Positions 54,325-61,284 of a stretch of 64,000 bases of DNA are shown one piece after another (the first letter of the stretch is position 1; the number at the start of each line of letters is the position of its first letter). The DNA comes from Saprospira grandis str. Lewin (lineage in GTDB: Bacteria > Bacteroidota > Bacteroidia > Chitinophagales > Saprospiraceae). Location of the stretch: contig NC_016940.1 in assembly GCF_000250635.1 (NCBI RefSeq), forward strand, positions 1-64,000, given 5' to 3'. The notes beneath the pieces are model-generated. The model made no database searches. It worked only from the letters and a program-made list of their open reading frames with translations, and was not told where the DNA came from. Both the position numbers and the translations under genes were made by a program.

Positions 54325-55119
54325 TTATTCTCCGCCACCAATAGTATAGGTCAAACCAACAGTAAGTCCACCCATTACGTTGTAAGCCGTGCCGCGAGTT
54401 CTTGAGTAATCATAGTCGGGAAAAGCAGAAGGGTTGGCACTGAAAGGGCCAGAAACATCTTTTCCAGCAGCATAAGAGTCTTGCCCTTCGGGGTTGGTCA
54501 ATGAGCTAGAAAGGTGGAAAAGCACCAAAATTTTCATATTTTCATCTACGTTGATAGCTCCACCCATTTCTAGCGTGGCGCCAAAAACAACATCATTGTA
54601 GATTTTATAGTTTTCGCAAAATCTTTTTTCTATCCGAGTCATGTCAATATCTTCACGATCTATATGAAAAACTGCACCACTATTTTCTTCATAGTTATAA
54701 ACGGCCTTGCTCAGAAAATCTAGGTGAGGGCCAAAACGGAAATAAGAAGTGAAAGAGCCTTCTGTGCTTCCGTTAAATTTCAGCAAAACGGGGACACGGA
54801 CATAAGTCAATTTACGAGAGTATACATCCATCTCGTCCTTGTTGCTTGAAGAGGCTTTATTGATATAATTTTGGCCCTGTTGAGACAGGTTAAGGCCCAA
54901 TTGTAGACCCATACCTTCTGTGAAGTTGATGCCTAGATGAGCTCCAGCATTGTAGCCAAAAGTGGCTTGTAGGTCCATTTCATCGCCTTGGGCAAAATCT
55001 TCATCATTGATGATCCAGCTAGTGGCAGGCGTGAAAGTGACGCCAAATTCTAGGTCTTTTTGGGCAAAACCAAACTGTGCAGCCATTAGAAAAAGAGCTA
55101 GTAAACTTAGGTTACGCAT
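54325..55119 (-). CDS. PorT-like outer-membrane beta-barrel protein, copy 1
   Basis: This 264-aa predicted outer-membrane barrel has a signal peptide (MRNLSLLALFLMAAQFGFAQ) followed by alternating strands as in PorT/OmpW-like small barrels. It is almost identical to copy 2, differing at a KRFCENYK/KRSCGNYK site. The frame is open 26 codons further upstream, but MRNLS is the natural start. The -7 box has lost its G (TAATTTTA), so expression may be lower. The function is unknown; similar barrels are secretion or transport accessories. Confidence 0.85.
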   Translation of the reverse strand: MRNLSLLALFLMAAQFGFAQKDLEFGVTFTPATSWIINDEDFAQGDEMDLQATFGYNAGAHLGINFTEGMGLQLGLNLSQQGQNYINKASSSNKDEMDVYSRKLTYVRVPVLLKFNGSTEGSFTSYFRFGPHLDFLSKAVYNYEENSGAVFHIDREDIDMTRIEKRFCENYKIYNDVVFGATLEMGGAINVDENMKILVLFHLSSSLTNPEGQDSYAAGKDVSGPFSANPSAFPDYDYSRTRGTAYNVMGGLTVGLTYTIGGGE

Positions 55120-55161
55120 TGTTTTTCTTGGTTTTAAGGTGATTAAATATGTTGTGTGCGA

Positions 55162-55169
55162 TAAAATTA
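55162..55169 (-). promoter_or_regulatory. Altered -7 box of PorT-like copy 1
   Basis: The minus-strand sequence is TAATTTTA where copies 2 and 3 have TAATTTTG. The consensus G is lost. Confidence 0.5.
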
Positions 55170-55291
55170 CAAGTATTTTGGATAGAACTGCTATCAAAAA
55201 TATTTTCTGTCGCTGCTTTTTAGACGCTGCAGAGGGGCATAAGTTGGAAAAGCTTTAATTTCTCCCTCTAACTTCCTTTATATTTCTTATG

Positions 55292-55333
55292 TTTTGGGGC
55301 CCGCGGCCAGCTTGCTGGCCGCGGGCCCCAAAA
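55292..55333. repeat. Compact palindromic joint between copies 1 and 2
   Basis: A 42-bp near-perfect palindrome has TTTTGGGGCCCGCGGCC on the left and the mirror on the right, with centre AGCTTGCT. The left flank equals that of dispersed element copy 25 (59961) and the right half equals the end of copy 24 (54262). Confidence 0.88.
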
Positions 55334-55365
55334 AAAAGGACCAAAACACAAAAGTGCTTGGTCCT
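55329..55365 (-). terminator. Terminator of PorT-like copy 2
   Basis: Identical to the copy 1 terminator: AGGACCAA/TTGGTCCT, then a T-run shared with the palindromic joint. Confidence 0.85.
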
Positions 55366-55399
55366 AAAAGATAAACTCTTTATTTATTGTGACAGCAGT

Positions 55400-56194
55400 T
55401 TATTCTCCGCCACCAATAGTATAGGTCAAACCAACAGTAAGTCCACCCATTACGTTATAAGCCGTGCCGCGAGTTCTTGAGTAATCATAGTCGGGAAAAG
55501 CAGAAGGGTTGGCACTGAAAGGGCCAGAAACATCTTTTCCAGCAGCATAAGAGTCTTGCCCTTCGGGGTTGGTCAATGAGCTAGAAAGGTGGAAAAGCAC
55601 CAAAATTTTCATATTTTCATCTACGTTGATAGCTCCACCCATTTCTAGCGTGGCGCCAAAAACAACATCATTGTAGATTTTATAGTTTCCGCAAGATCTT
55701 TTTTCTATCCGAGTCATGTCAATATCTTCACGATCTATATGAAAAACTGCACCACTATTTTCTTCATAGTTATAAACGGCCTTGCTCAAAAAATCTAGGT
55801 GAGGGCCAAAACGGAAATAAGAAGTGAAAGAGCCTTCAGTGCTTCCATTAAATTTTAGCAAAACGGGAACACGGACATAAGTCAATTTACGAGAGTATAC
55901 ATCCATCTCGTCCTTGTTGCTTGAAGAGGCTTTATTGATGTAATTTTGGCCCTGTTGAGACAGGTTAAGGCCCAATTGTAGACCCATACCTTCTGTGAAG
56001 TTGATGCCTAGATGAGCTCCAGCATTGTAGCCAAAAGTGGCTTGTAGGTCCATTTCATCGCCTTGGGCAAAATCTTCATCATTGATGATCCAGCTAGTGG
56101 CAGGCGTGAAAGTGACGCCAAATTCTAGGTCTTTTTGGGCAAAACCAAACTGTGCAGCCATTAGAAAAAGAGCTAGTAAACTTAGGTTACGCAT
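55400..56194 (-). CDS. PorT-like outer-membrane beta-barrel protein, copy 2
   Basis: This 264-aa barrel protein has the same signal peptide and strands as copy 1 and differs at only a couple of residues, so the duplication is recent or is kept uniform by gene conversion. It keeps an intact -7 box (TAATTTTG) 43 bases ahead of its start. Confidence 0.85.
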   Translation of the reverse strand: MRNLSLLALFLMAAQFGFAQKDLEFGVTFTPATSWIINDEDFAQGDEMDLQATFGYNAGAHLGINFTEGMGLQLGLNLSQQGQNYINKASSSNKDEMDVYSRKLTYVRVPVLLKFNGSTEGSFTSYFRFGPHLDFLSKAVYNYEENSGAVFHIDREDIDMTRIEKRSCGNYKIYNDVVFGATLEMGGAINVDENMKILVLFHLSSSLTNPEGQDSYAAGKDVSGPFSANPSAFPDYDYSRTRGTAYNVMGGLTVGLTYTIGGGE

Positions 56195-56236
56195 TGTTTT
56201 TCTTGGTTTTAAGGTGATTAAATATGTTGTGTGCGG

Positions 56237-56244
56237 CAAAATTA
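56237..56244 (-). promoter_or_regulatory. Probable -7 box of PorT-like copy 2
   Basis: TAATTTTG on the minus strand exactly matches TAnnTTTG. A convincing -33 element was not found. Confidence 0.55.
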
Positions 56245-56366
56245 CAAGTATTTTGGATAGAACTGCTATCAAAAATATTTTCTGTCGCTGCTTTTTAGAC
56301 GCTGCAGAGGGGCATAAGTTGGAAAAGCTTTAATTTCTCCCTCTAACTTCCTTTATATTTCTTATG

Positions 56367-56419
56367 TTTTGGGGCCCGCGGCCAGCTCGGCAAAGCCGAG
56401 CTGGCCGCGGGCCCCAAAA
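56367..56419. repeat. Compact palindromic joint between copies 2 and 3
   Basis: A 53-bp palindrome has the same TTTTGGGGCCCGCGGCC arms and centre AGCTCGGCAAAGCCGAGCT. Element copy 25 has the same stem but with loop TTT instead of AAA, so the hairpin tip is inverted relative to the shared left flank. Confidence 0.88.
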
Positions 56420-56451
56420 AAAAGGACCAAAACACAAAAGTGCTTGGTCCT
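56414..56451 (-). terminator. Terminator of PorT-like copy 3
   Basis: Same stem and T-run as for copies 1 and 2. Confidence 0.85.
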
Positions 56452-56485
56452 AAAAGATAAACTCTTTATTTATTGTGACAGCAGT

Positions 56486-57271
56486 TTATTCTCCGCCGCC
56501 AATAGTATAGGTCAGACCAACAGTAAGTCCACCCATTACGTTGTAAGCCGTGCCGCGAGAAGCAGAACCTGCATCATCGGGGAAGGCAGAAGGGTTGGTC
56601 AATGAAACCAATGGACTAGCATTATAAGAGTCTTCGCCTTCGGGGTTGCTCAATGAACCAGAAAGGTGGAAAAGTACCAAAATTTTCATGTTTTCATCAA
56701 CATTGATGGCTCCACCCATTTCTAGCGTGGCGCCAAAAACAACATCATTATAGATTTTGTAGTTTCCACCAGTAGGGTTTTCTACCTGAGTCAAATCAAT
56801 ATCTTCACGGTCTACACGGAAAATAGAGCCACTATTTTCTTCATAGTTATAAACGGCCTTGCTCAGAAAATCTAGGTGAGGGCCAAAACGGAAATAAGAA
56901 GTGAAAGAGCCTTCTGTGCTTCCATTAAATTTTAGCAAAACGGGAACACGGACATAAGTCAATTTACGAGAGTATACATCCATCTCGTCCTTGTTGCTTG
57001 AAGAGGCTTTATTGATGTAATTTTGGCCTTGTTGAGAAAGGTTTAGCCCAACTTGAAGGCCCATACCTTCTGTGAAATTGATGCCTAGATGAGCTCCAGC
57101 ATTGTAGCCAAAAGTGGCTTGTAGATCCATTTCATCGCCCTGAGCAAAATCTTCATCGTTAATGATCCAGCTAGTGGCAGGCGTGAAAGTGACGCCAAAT
57201 TCTAGGCCTTTTTGGGCAAAACCAAACTGTGCAGCCATTAGAAAAAGAGCTAGTAAACTTAGGTTACGCAT
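56486..57271 (-). CDS. PorT-like outer-membrane beta-barrel protein, copy 3
   Basis: This 261-aa member of the triplet is the most diverged. It has KGLEFG for KDLEFG, and two loops differ (around IDLTQVENPTGGNYK and EDSYNASPLVSLTNPSAF). The changes concentrate in predicted surface loops while strands are kept, which suggests diversifying change of exposed parts. It has an intact -7 box and is divergent from the DUF5686 gene. Confidence 0.85.
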   Translation of the reverse strand: MRNLSLLALFLMAAQFGFAQKGLEFGVTFTPATSWIINDEDFAQGDEMDLQATFGYNAGAHLGINFTEGMGLQVGLNLSQQGQNYINKASSSNKDEMDVYSRKLTYVRVPVLLKFNGSTEGSFTSYFRFGPHLDFLSKAVYNYEENSGSIFRVDREDIDLTQVENPTGGNYKIYNDVVFGATLEMGGAINVDENMKILVLFHLSGSLSNPEGEDSYNASPLVSLTNPSAFPDDAGSASRGTAYNVMGGLTVGLTYTIGGGE

Positions 57272-57313
57272 TGTTTTTCTTGGTGTTAAGGTGATTAAAT
57301 ATGTTGTGTGCGC

Positions 57314-57321
57314 CAAAATTA
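57314..57321 (-). promoter_or_regulatory. Probable -7 box of PorT-like copy 3
   Basis: TAATTTTG on the minus strand fits TAnnTTTG, at the same distance from the gene as in copy 2. Confidence 0.55.
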
Positions 57322-57453
57322 CAAATATTTTGGATAGAACTGCTATCAAAAATAATTTCTGTCGCTGCTTTTTAGACGCTACAGGGGGGCATAAGTTGGA
57401 AAAGCTTTATATTTTGAGGGCTATAGATTGCTCCAACTCCCTAAATCAAGATT

Positions 57454-59940
57454 ATGAATAAGATTTTATTTTTGCTTCTCTTTTTGGGCTTCAGCTCTAG
57501 CCAGCTTTTGGCTCAACTTTCTGGCTTAGTGACCGACGAAAAAGGAGCCCCCCTCCCCTTTGTCTCGGTTTATCTCCAAAAAGAATCGGTGGGGACTACC
57601 TCCAATATAGAGGGCCGATATTTACTTCGGCTAGCGCCTGGAGAATACCAATTGGTCTTTCAGTATGTGGGCTACAAAAAGAAAGTCATCAACTTAAACT
57701 GGAGCGAAAACGAGCAACTAGAGCTCAATGTAGAGCTCGCCCCACTAGATCTTCAGGCCCCAGAGGTGGTGGTCGATGGCTCGGAAGATCCAGCCTATGG
57801 CATTATTCGGCAGGCCATGAAAAAGCGAAAGTTTTACCTCAATCAGGTCCAAAAATTTAGCTGCGAGGCCTATGTTAAAGGCGCCCAAGAAATTAGTGAA
57901 TTGCCCGAAAGCATTATGGGCCAATCTACAGCAGAGTTTAGAAAGCAATTGGACTCCTCGGGCAGTGGCATGGTTTATCTTTCCGAATCGGTATCCAAAA
58001 TTTATGTCCAAGGTAATAAAGTGAAAGAAGAAATGATTTCATCTAAGGTCAGTGGCGATGATAATGGCTTTAGCTTTAATTCTGGGGCCGCCATGATGGA
58101 TATGAATTTCTACCAGAATTATACAGAGCTGATTGATGCCCGCCTGCTCTCGCCTATTGGCCAAGGCGCCCTTAATGCCTATAAATACAAATTGCTCAAT
58201 ACCTTTTTTGATGAGGGCAAAATGATCTATCAGGTCCAAGTTATTCCCAAAAACCCCTTGGGCCAACTCTTCTTTGGCGACATTTATATTGTAGATGGCG
58301 AATGGTGCATCCATAGTACCGACCTCAAAACAACGGGCAAGGCCGCCAATATTTCTATCCTCGATACCGTGGCGTTTAAGCAGCTGCATGTAGAGGTGCA
58401 AGATAGCGTTTGGCGACTTTTTTCTCAGGAAATTGAACTGAGCATCAATGTCTTTGGCATCGAGATTTCAGGCGGAATTATTGGCGTTTTTCAGCAGTAT
58501 GATTTGGCCCCCGAATTTCCCAAAAAACTCTTCAATAACGAAATCTTTTCGGTAGAGGCCGAGGCCAACAAAAAAACGGAGGTCTACTGGGATAGCATTC
58601 GCCCCCTTCCGCTTTCCGAAAAAGAGGTCGTCGAGTACCATATTAAAGATAGCCTGCAGGAGGTCCTCAACGACCCCGCCTATATTGATTCTATGGACCG
58701 AGTCGCCAACCGCCCAAGCTGGAGCCTGCTGCTATCGGGCTATAGCTACCGCAAACGCAACAAGGGCTATAGTTGGTCAATTTCTTCTCCCCTGTATAGT
58801 ATCATGTATAATACGTTGCAGGGCTTTTATGGAGATGTTAATCTGGGCTATAACAAACACTTCAATAAGGAAAATACTCGCTACCTCAATGCCAAGATGA
58901 AGCTGCAATATGGCCTTGCCGATAAGCGCCTGCGCCCCTCGGGCAGCCTCTTTTTCCGCTTCAATAAAATCAATGATGCCAATCTAACGCTCAGCGGCGG
59001 AAATTTGGTCCAGCAGTTTGTCGAAGACCCGCCCATGAGCCCGCTCATCAATAGCTATACTTCTTTGGTCTATCGGCAAAACTATATTAAGGCCTACGAT
59101 AAAACCTTTGCCCATCTGCGCTATTCTCAACGGCTATTTAATGGGCTGCGCCTGCTCTTTCAGGCCGAATATGCCCAGCGCAAAGCCCTAAGAAATCAGG
59201 CCGATTATAGCCTATTGTTTAGGGATAAAAGGGAGTTTTACTCTAACCAGCCCCTCGATTTTAATCAGCCGCCAGCAGAAGATACCCTGGCCTTCCAAGC
59301 CAATGATCGCCTGCTGCTCGATCTGCGCTTTCGCCTGCGTTTTGGCCAGAAGTACCTCTCTTACCCCAAAGAACGCATCTATCGCCCCAGTAATATTCCC
59401 GAAATTTGGCTGATTTATAAAAAAGCCCTGGCCCTCAACGACCAAATGACGGCCTTTGATTATCTAGGCGCCTATATCCAAAAGTTCGATTTGCCGGTGG
59501 CCGGTATCGGAAAGTTTAGTTGGCGCACAGAGGCCGGCCACTTTCTCAATCACAAAAATATGCGCTTTGTCGATTATCAACACTTTCGTGGCAACCAAAC
59601 TTTTTTTGCCCAAAATGGCAAGCAATGGCGCAGCTTTCAGCTCTTGCCTTATTATGAGCACAGCACGATGGATTATTTTGTACAAACCCATTTTGAGCAC
59701 CATTTTAATGGCTTTCTCTGGAATAAATTGCCGGGCCTCAAAAAGTTGGGCTTCGAAACTATTCTGGGGGTCCACCACCTCTATACGCCCGAAAAAGGCA
59801 ACCATCTGGAGTTCAATTTTGGTATCGACCGCATCGGCTGGAAGCTCTTCCGCATTATCCGCATAGATGCCGTGATGGCCATCCGTGAAAATAAAACCCC
59901 AGATTGGGGCGGAGTCATTAGCTTTAATTTCTCCCTCTAA
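57454..59940 (+). CDS. DUF5686 outer-membrane protein with carboxypeptidase-regulatory-like domain
   Basis: This 828-aa protein has a signal peptide (1-20) and a CarboxypepD_reg-like/CNA-B-like domain (about 21-105, LSGLVTDEKGAPLPFVSVYL in part, FQYVGYKKKVI). The long DUF5686 region that follows is predicted to end in an outer-membrane barrel (PDWGGVISFNFSL). Such proteins resemble TonB-dependent receptors without a plug. Transported substrate is unknown. The last coding bases and downstream flank are copied in two units of the neighbouring triplication. Confidence 0.88.
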   Translation: MNKILFLLLFLGFSSSQLLAQLSGLVTDEKGAPLPFVSVYLQKESVGTTSNIEGRYLLRLAPGEYQLVFQYVGYKKKVINLNWSENEQLELNVELAPLDLQAPEVVVDGSEDPAYGIIRQAMKKRKFYLNQVQKFSCEAYVKGAQEISELPESIMGQSTAEFRKQLDSSGSGMVYLSESVSKIYVQGNKVKEEMISSKVSGDDNGFSFNSGAAMMDMNFYQNYTELIDARLLSPIGQGALNAYKYKLLNTFFDEGKMIYQVQVIPKNPLGQLFFGDIYIVDGEWCIHSTDLKTTGKAANISILDTVAFKQLHVEVQDSVWRLFSQEIELSINVFGIEISGGIIGVFQQYDLAPEFPKKLFNNEIFSVEAEANKKTEVYWDSIRPLPLSEKEVVEYHIKDSLQEVLNDPAYIDSMDRVANRPSWSLLLSGYSYRKRNKGYSWSISSPLYSIMYNTLQGFYGDVNLGYNKHFNKENTRYLNAKMKLQYGLADKRLRPSGSLFFRFNKINDANLTLSGGNLVQQFVEDPPMSPLINSYTSLVYRQNYIKAYDKTFAHLRYSQRLFNGLRLLFQAEYAQRKALRNQADYSLLFRDKREFYSNQPLDFNQPPAEDTLAFQANDRLLLDLRFRLRFGQKYLSYPKERIYRPSNIPEIWLIYKKALALNDQMTAFDYLGAYIQKFDLPVAGIGKFSWRTEAGHFLNHKNMRFVDYQHFRGNQTFFAQNGKQWRSFQLLPYYEHSTMDYFVQTHFEHHFNGFLWNKLPGLKKLGFETILGVHHLYTPEKGNHLEFNFGIDRIGWKLFRIIRIDAVMAIRENKTPDWGGVISFNFSL

Positions 59941-59960
59941 CTTCCTTTATATTTCTTATG

Positions 59961-60119
59961 TTTTGGGGCCCGCGGCCAGCTCGGCTTTGCCGAGCTGGCC
60001 GCCGCTATGCTGCGGGGCTCGCAGGTCTGCTCGGCCCTGCAGCCGCCTTTGGCGGCTTGGGTCTGGCCTGCGGCCCCCCCTCCGCAGCGCTGGGCCTGCG
60101 GCGGCTTCGCCGCCTGCTA
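59961..60119 (-). repeat. Dispersed modular hairpin element, copy 25 (class I core, third edge type)
   Basis: The TTTTGGGGCCCGCGGCC edge leads into an AGCTCGGCTTTGCCGAGCT hairpin, the class I core, GCCGCCTTTGGCGGC, GGCCTGCGGCC, a CGCAGCG stem and GGCGGCTTCGCCGCC. It lies 20 bases after the DUF5686 stop. Confidence 0.88.
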
Positions 60120-60209
60120 GATCTAGCTAGTTTTTGCCCTGGGCCAAAGAAGGAGCTATGCAAACGGCAAAGCTTGCTTTTCTGAATATTTTGTTAAATT
60201 CATTTATAA

Positions 60210-60803
60210 ATGAACTTATACAAAAAGCTGGATAATGACCTTTTTAGCATCATTGACCATGCTCCAGATATCATTGACCATGCCCCAGACATCATTGACC
60301 ATACCCCAGACATCATTGACCATACCCCAGACATCATTGACCATGCCCCAGACATCATTGACCATGCTCCAGACATCATTGACCATACCCCAGACATCAT
60401 TGACCATACCCCAGACATCATTGACCATACCTCAGACATCATTGACCATACCTCAGACATCATTGACCATACCTCAGACATCATTGACCATACCTCAGAC
60501 ATCATTGACCATACCTCAGACATCATTGACCATACCTCAGACATCATTGACCATACCTCAGACATCATTGACCATACCTCAGACATCATTGACCATACCT
60601 CAGACATCATTGACCATACCTCAGACATCATTGACCATACCTCAGACATCATTGACCATACCTCAGACATCATTGACCATACCTCAGACATCATTGACCA
60701 TGCCTCAGACATCATTGACCATGCTCCAGACATCATTGACCATGCCCAAAGGCCCTCTTTAGAGAGCTGTCTGAAAAAGCTACAGGGCCAGAGCATCCTT
60801 TAA
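60210..60803 (+). CDS. Doubtful repeat-protein ORF (heptapeptide repeats)
   Basis: This open frame (197 aa) begins MNLYKKLDNDLFS, has 23 full heptapeptides of the form IIDH(T/A)(S/P)D and ends RPSLESCLKKLQGQSIL. Because the 21-bp unit has no stop in several frames, one other plus frame and a minus frame are also open for a similar length. Coding potential is therefore unproven. The plus frame has a unique start and tail, and its repeats are acidic and regular. Confidence 0.25.
   Translation: MNLYKKLDNDLFSIIDHAPDIIDHAPDIIDHTPDIIDHTPDIIDHAPDIIDHAPDIIDHTPDIIDHTPDIIDHTSDIIDHTSDIIDHTSDIIDHTSDIIDHTSDIIDHTSDIIDHTSDIIDHTSDIIDHTSDIIDHTSDIIDHTSDIIDHTSDIIDHTSDIIDHASDIIDHAPDIIDHAQRPSLESCLKKLQGQSIL
60248..60748. 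repeat. Minisatellite of about 24 units of 21 bp
   Basis: About 24 direct repeats of 21 bp (unit GACATCATTGACCAT followed by a variable six-base block ACCTCA, ACCCCA, GCCCCA or GCTCCA) run for 501 bases without spacers. The first eight units alternate in pairs (G-type, A-type), the next 13 all carry the ACCTCA block, and the last ones return to G-type. Confidence 0.95.
60746..60781 (-). repeat. 36-bp repeat shared with 6782-6817
   Basis: The reverse complement matches 6782-6817 at 34 of 36 positions. It contains an AGACAG(C/T)(C/T)CTCT stretch and directly abuts the 21-bp array. Confidence 0.6.
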
Positions 60804-60908
60804 CAACTAAAAAGAAAACTAAATTTGCGTTTATAAACTAAAGTTACTACTTTTGAATAAATACAAACTAAAAGCGCTAAGGCCAGCCCTTAAATTTGGT
60901 CCAATTGG

Positions 60909-61072
60909 GCGTCCTACAGGCGGCGAAGCCGCCGCAAAGGCGCGCAGCGCCGCGGCTGAGGGATGGACAGCAGTGGCCGAAGGCCAGACCAAGGCGCTGA
61001 AAGCGCCGCAGGGCCGAGCGAATAGCGAGCTGCGAAACAGCCCGACCCAGCCGTAGGCTGGGGCAGCCCCAG
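60909..61072 (+). repeat. Dispersed modular hairpin element, copy 26 (hybrid of classes I and II)
   Basis: GGCGTCCTACAGG, GGCGGCGAAGCCGCC, a GCGCGCAGCGC stem, GGCTGAGGGATGG, GGCCGAAGGCCAGACC, GGCGCTGAAAGCGCC, then the class II core (GCCGAGCGAATAGCGAGC) joined to the class I right end (ACAGCCCGACCC, CCAGCCGTAGGCTGG, GGGGCAGCCCC). No gene is seen in 60804-61284. Confidence 0.88.
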
Positions 61073-61284
61073 AAAAAAACAAGTCAAAACGGCAGAATAT
61101 ATAGAAGGGAATAGCTTTTGGCTTATAGCTAGGCGGTTTAAAAAACGGGCCTATTTGCTTAATTTTTTTCCTTATAAAAGGATTAAGCGGTCAAAACTAC
61201 TTAGTTTAGGCCCAAACCGACTGACAAGCTGTCAGCAACTGGCAGCAGAAGCCGAGAGGCTTGCATTCATTACAAATAATCAGC

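Larger units (their letters stand above)
54254..57400. repeat. Tandem triplication of a PorT-like gene unit (about 1,075 bp)
   Basis: Three head-to-tail units start at terminator positions 54254, 55329 and 56414. Each contains a terminator, a PorT-like gene, its promoter and upstream region. Units 1 and 2 are almost identical and also carry, at their upstream ends, 61-65 bases identical to the end of the DUF5686 gene and its flank (59920-59980). Unit 3 is more diverged and joins the intact DUF5686 gene. Confidence 0.9.

Noticed and set aside
60248-60748. CRISPR array
   Set aside because: The 21-bp units follow each other without spacers, so this is a simple tandem repeat.
60200-60796. Minus-strand repeat protein (EVWSMMS units)
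   Set aside because: It is open only because the 21-bp unit lacks stops in that frame; there is no signal or domain to support it.
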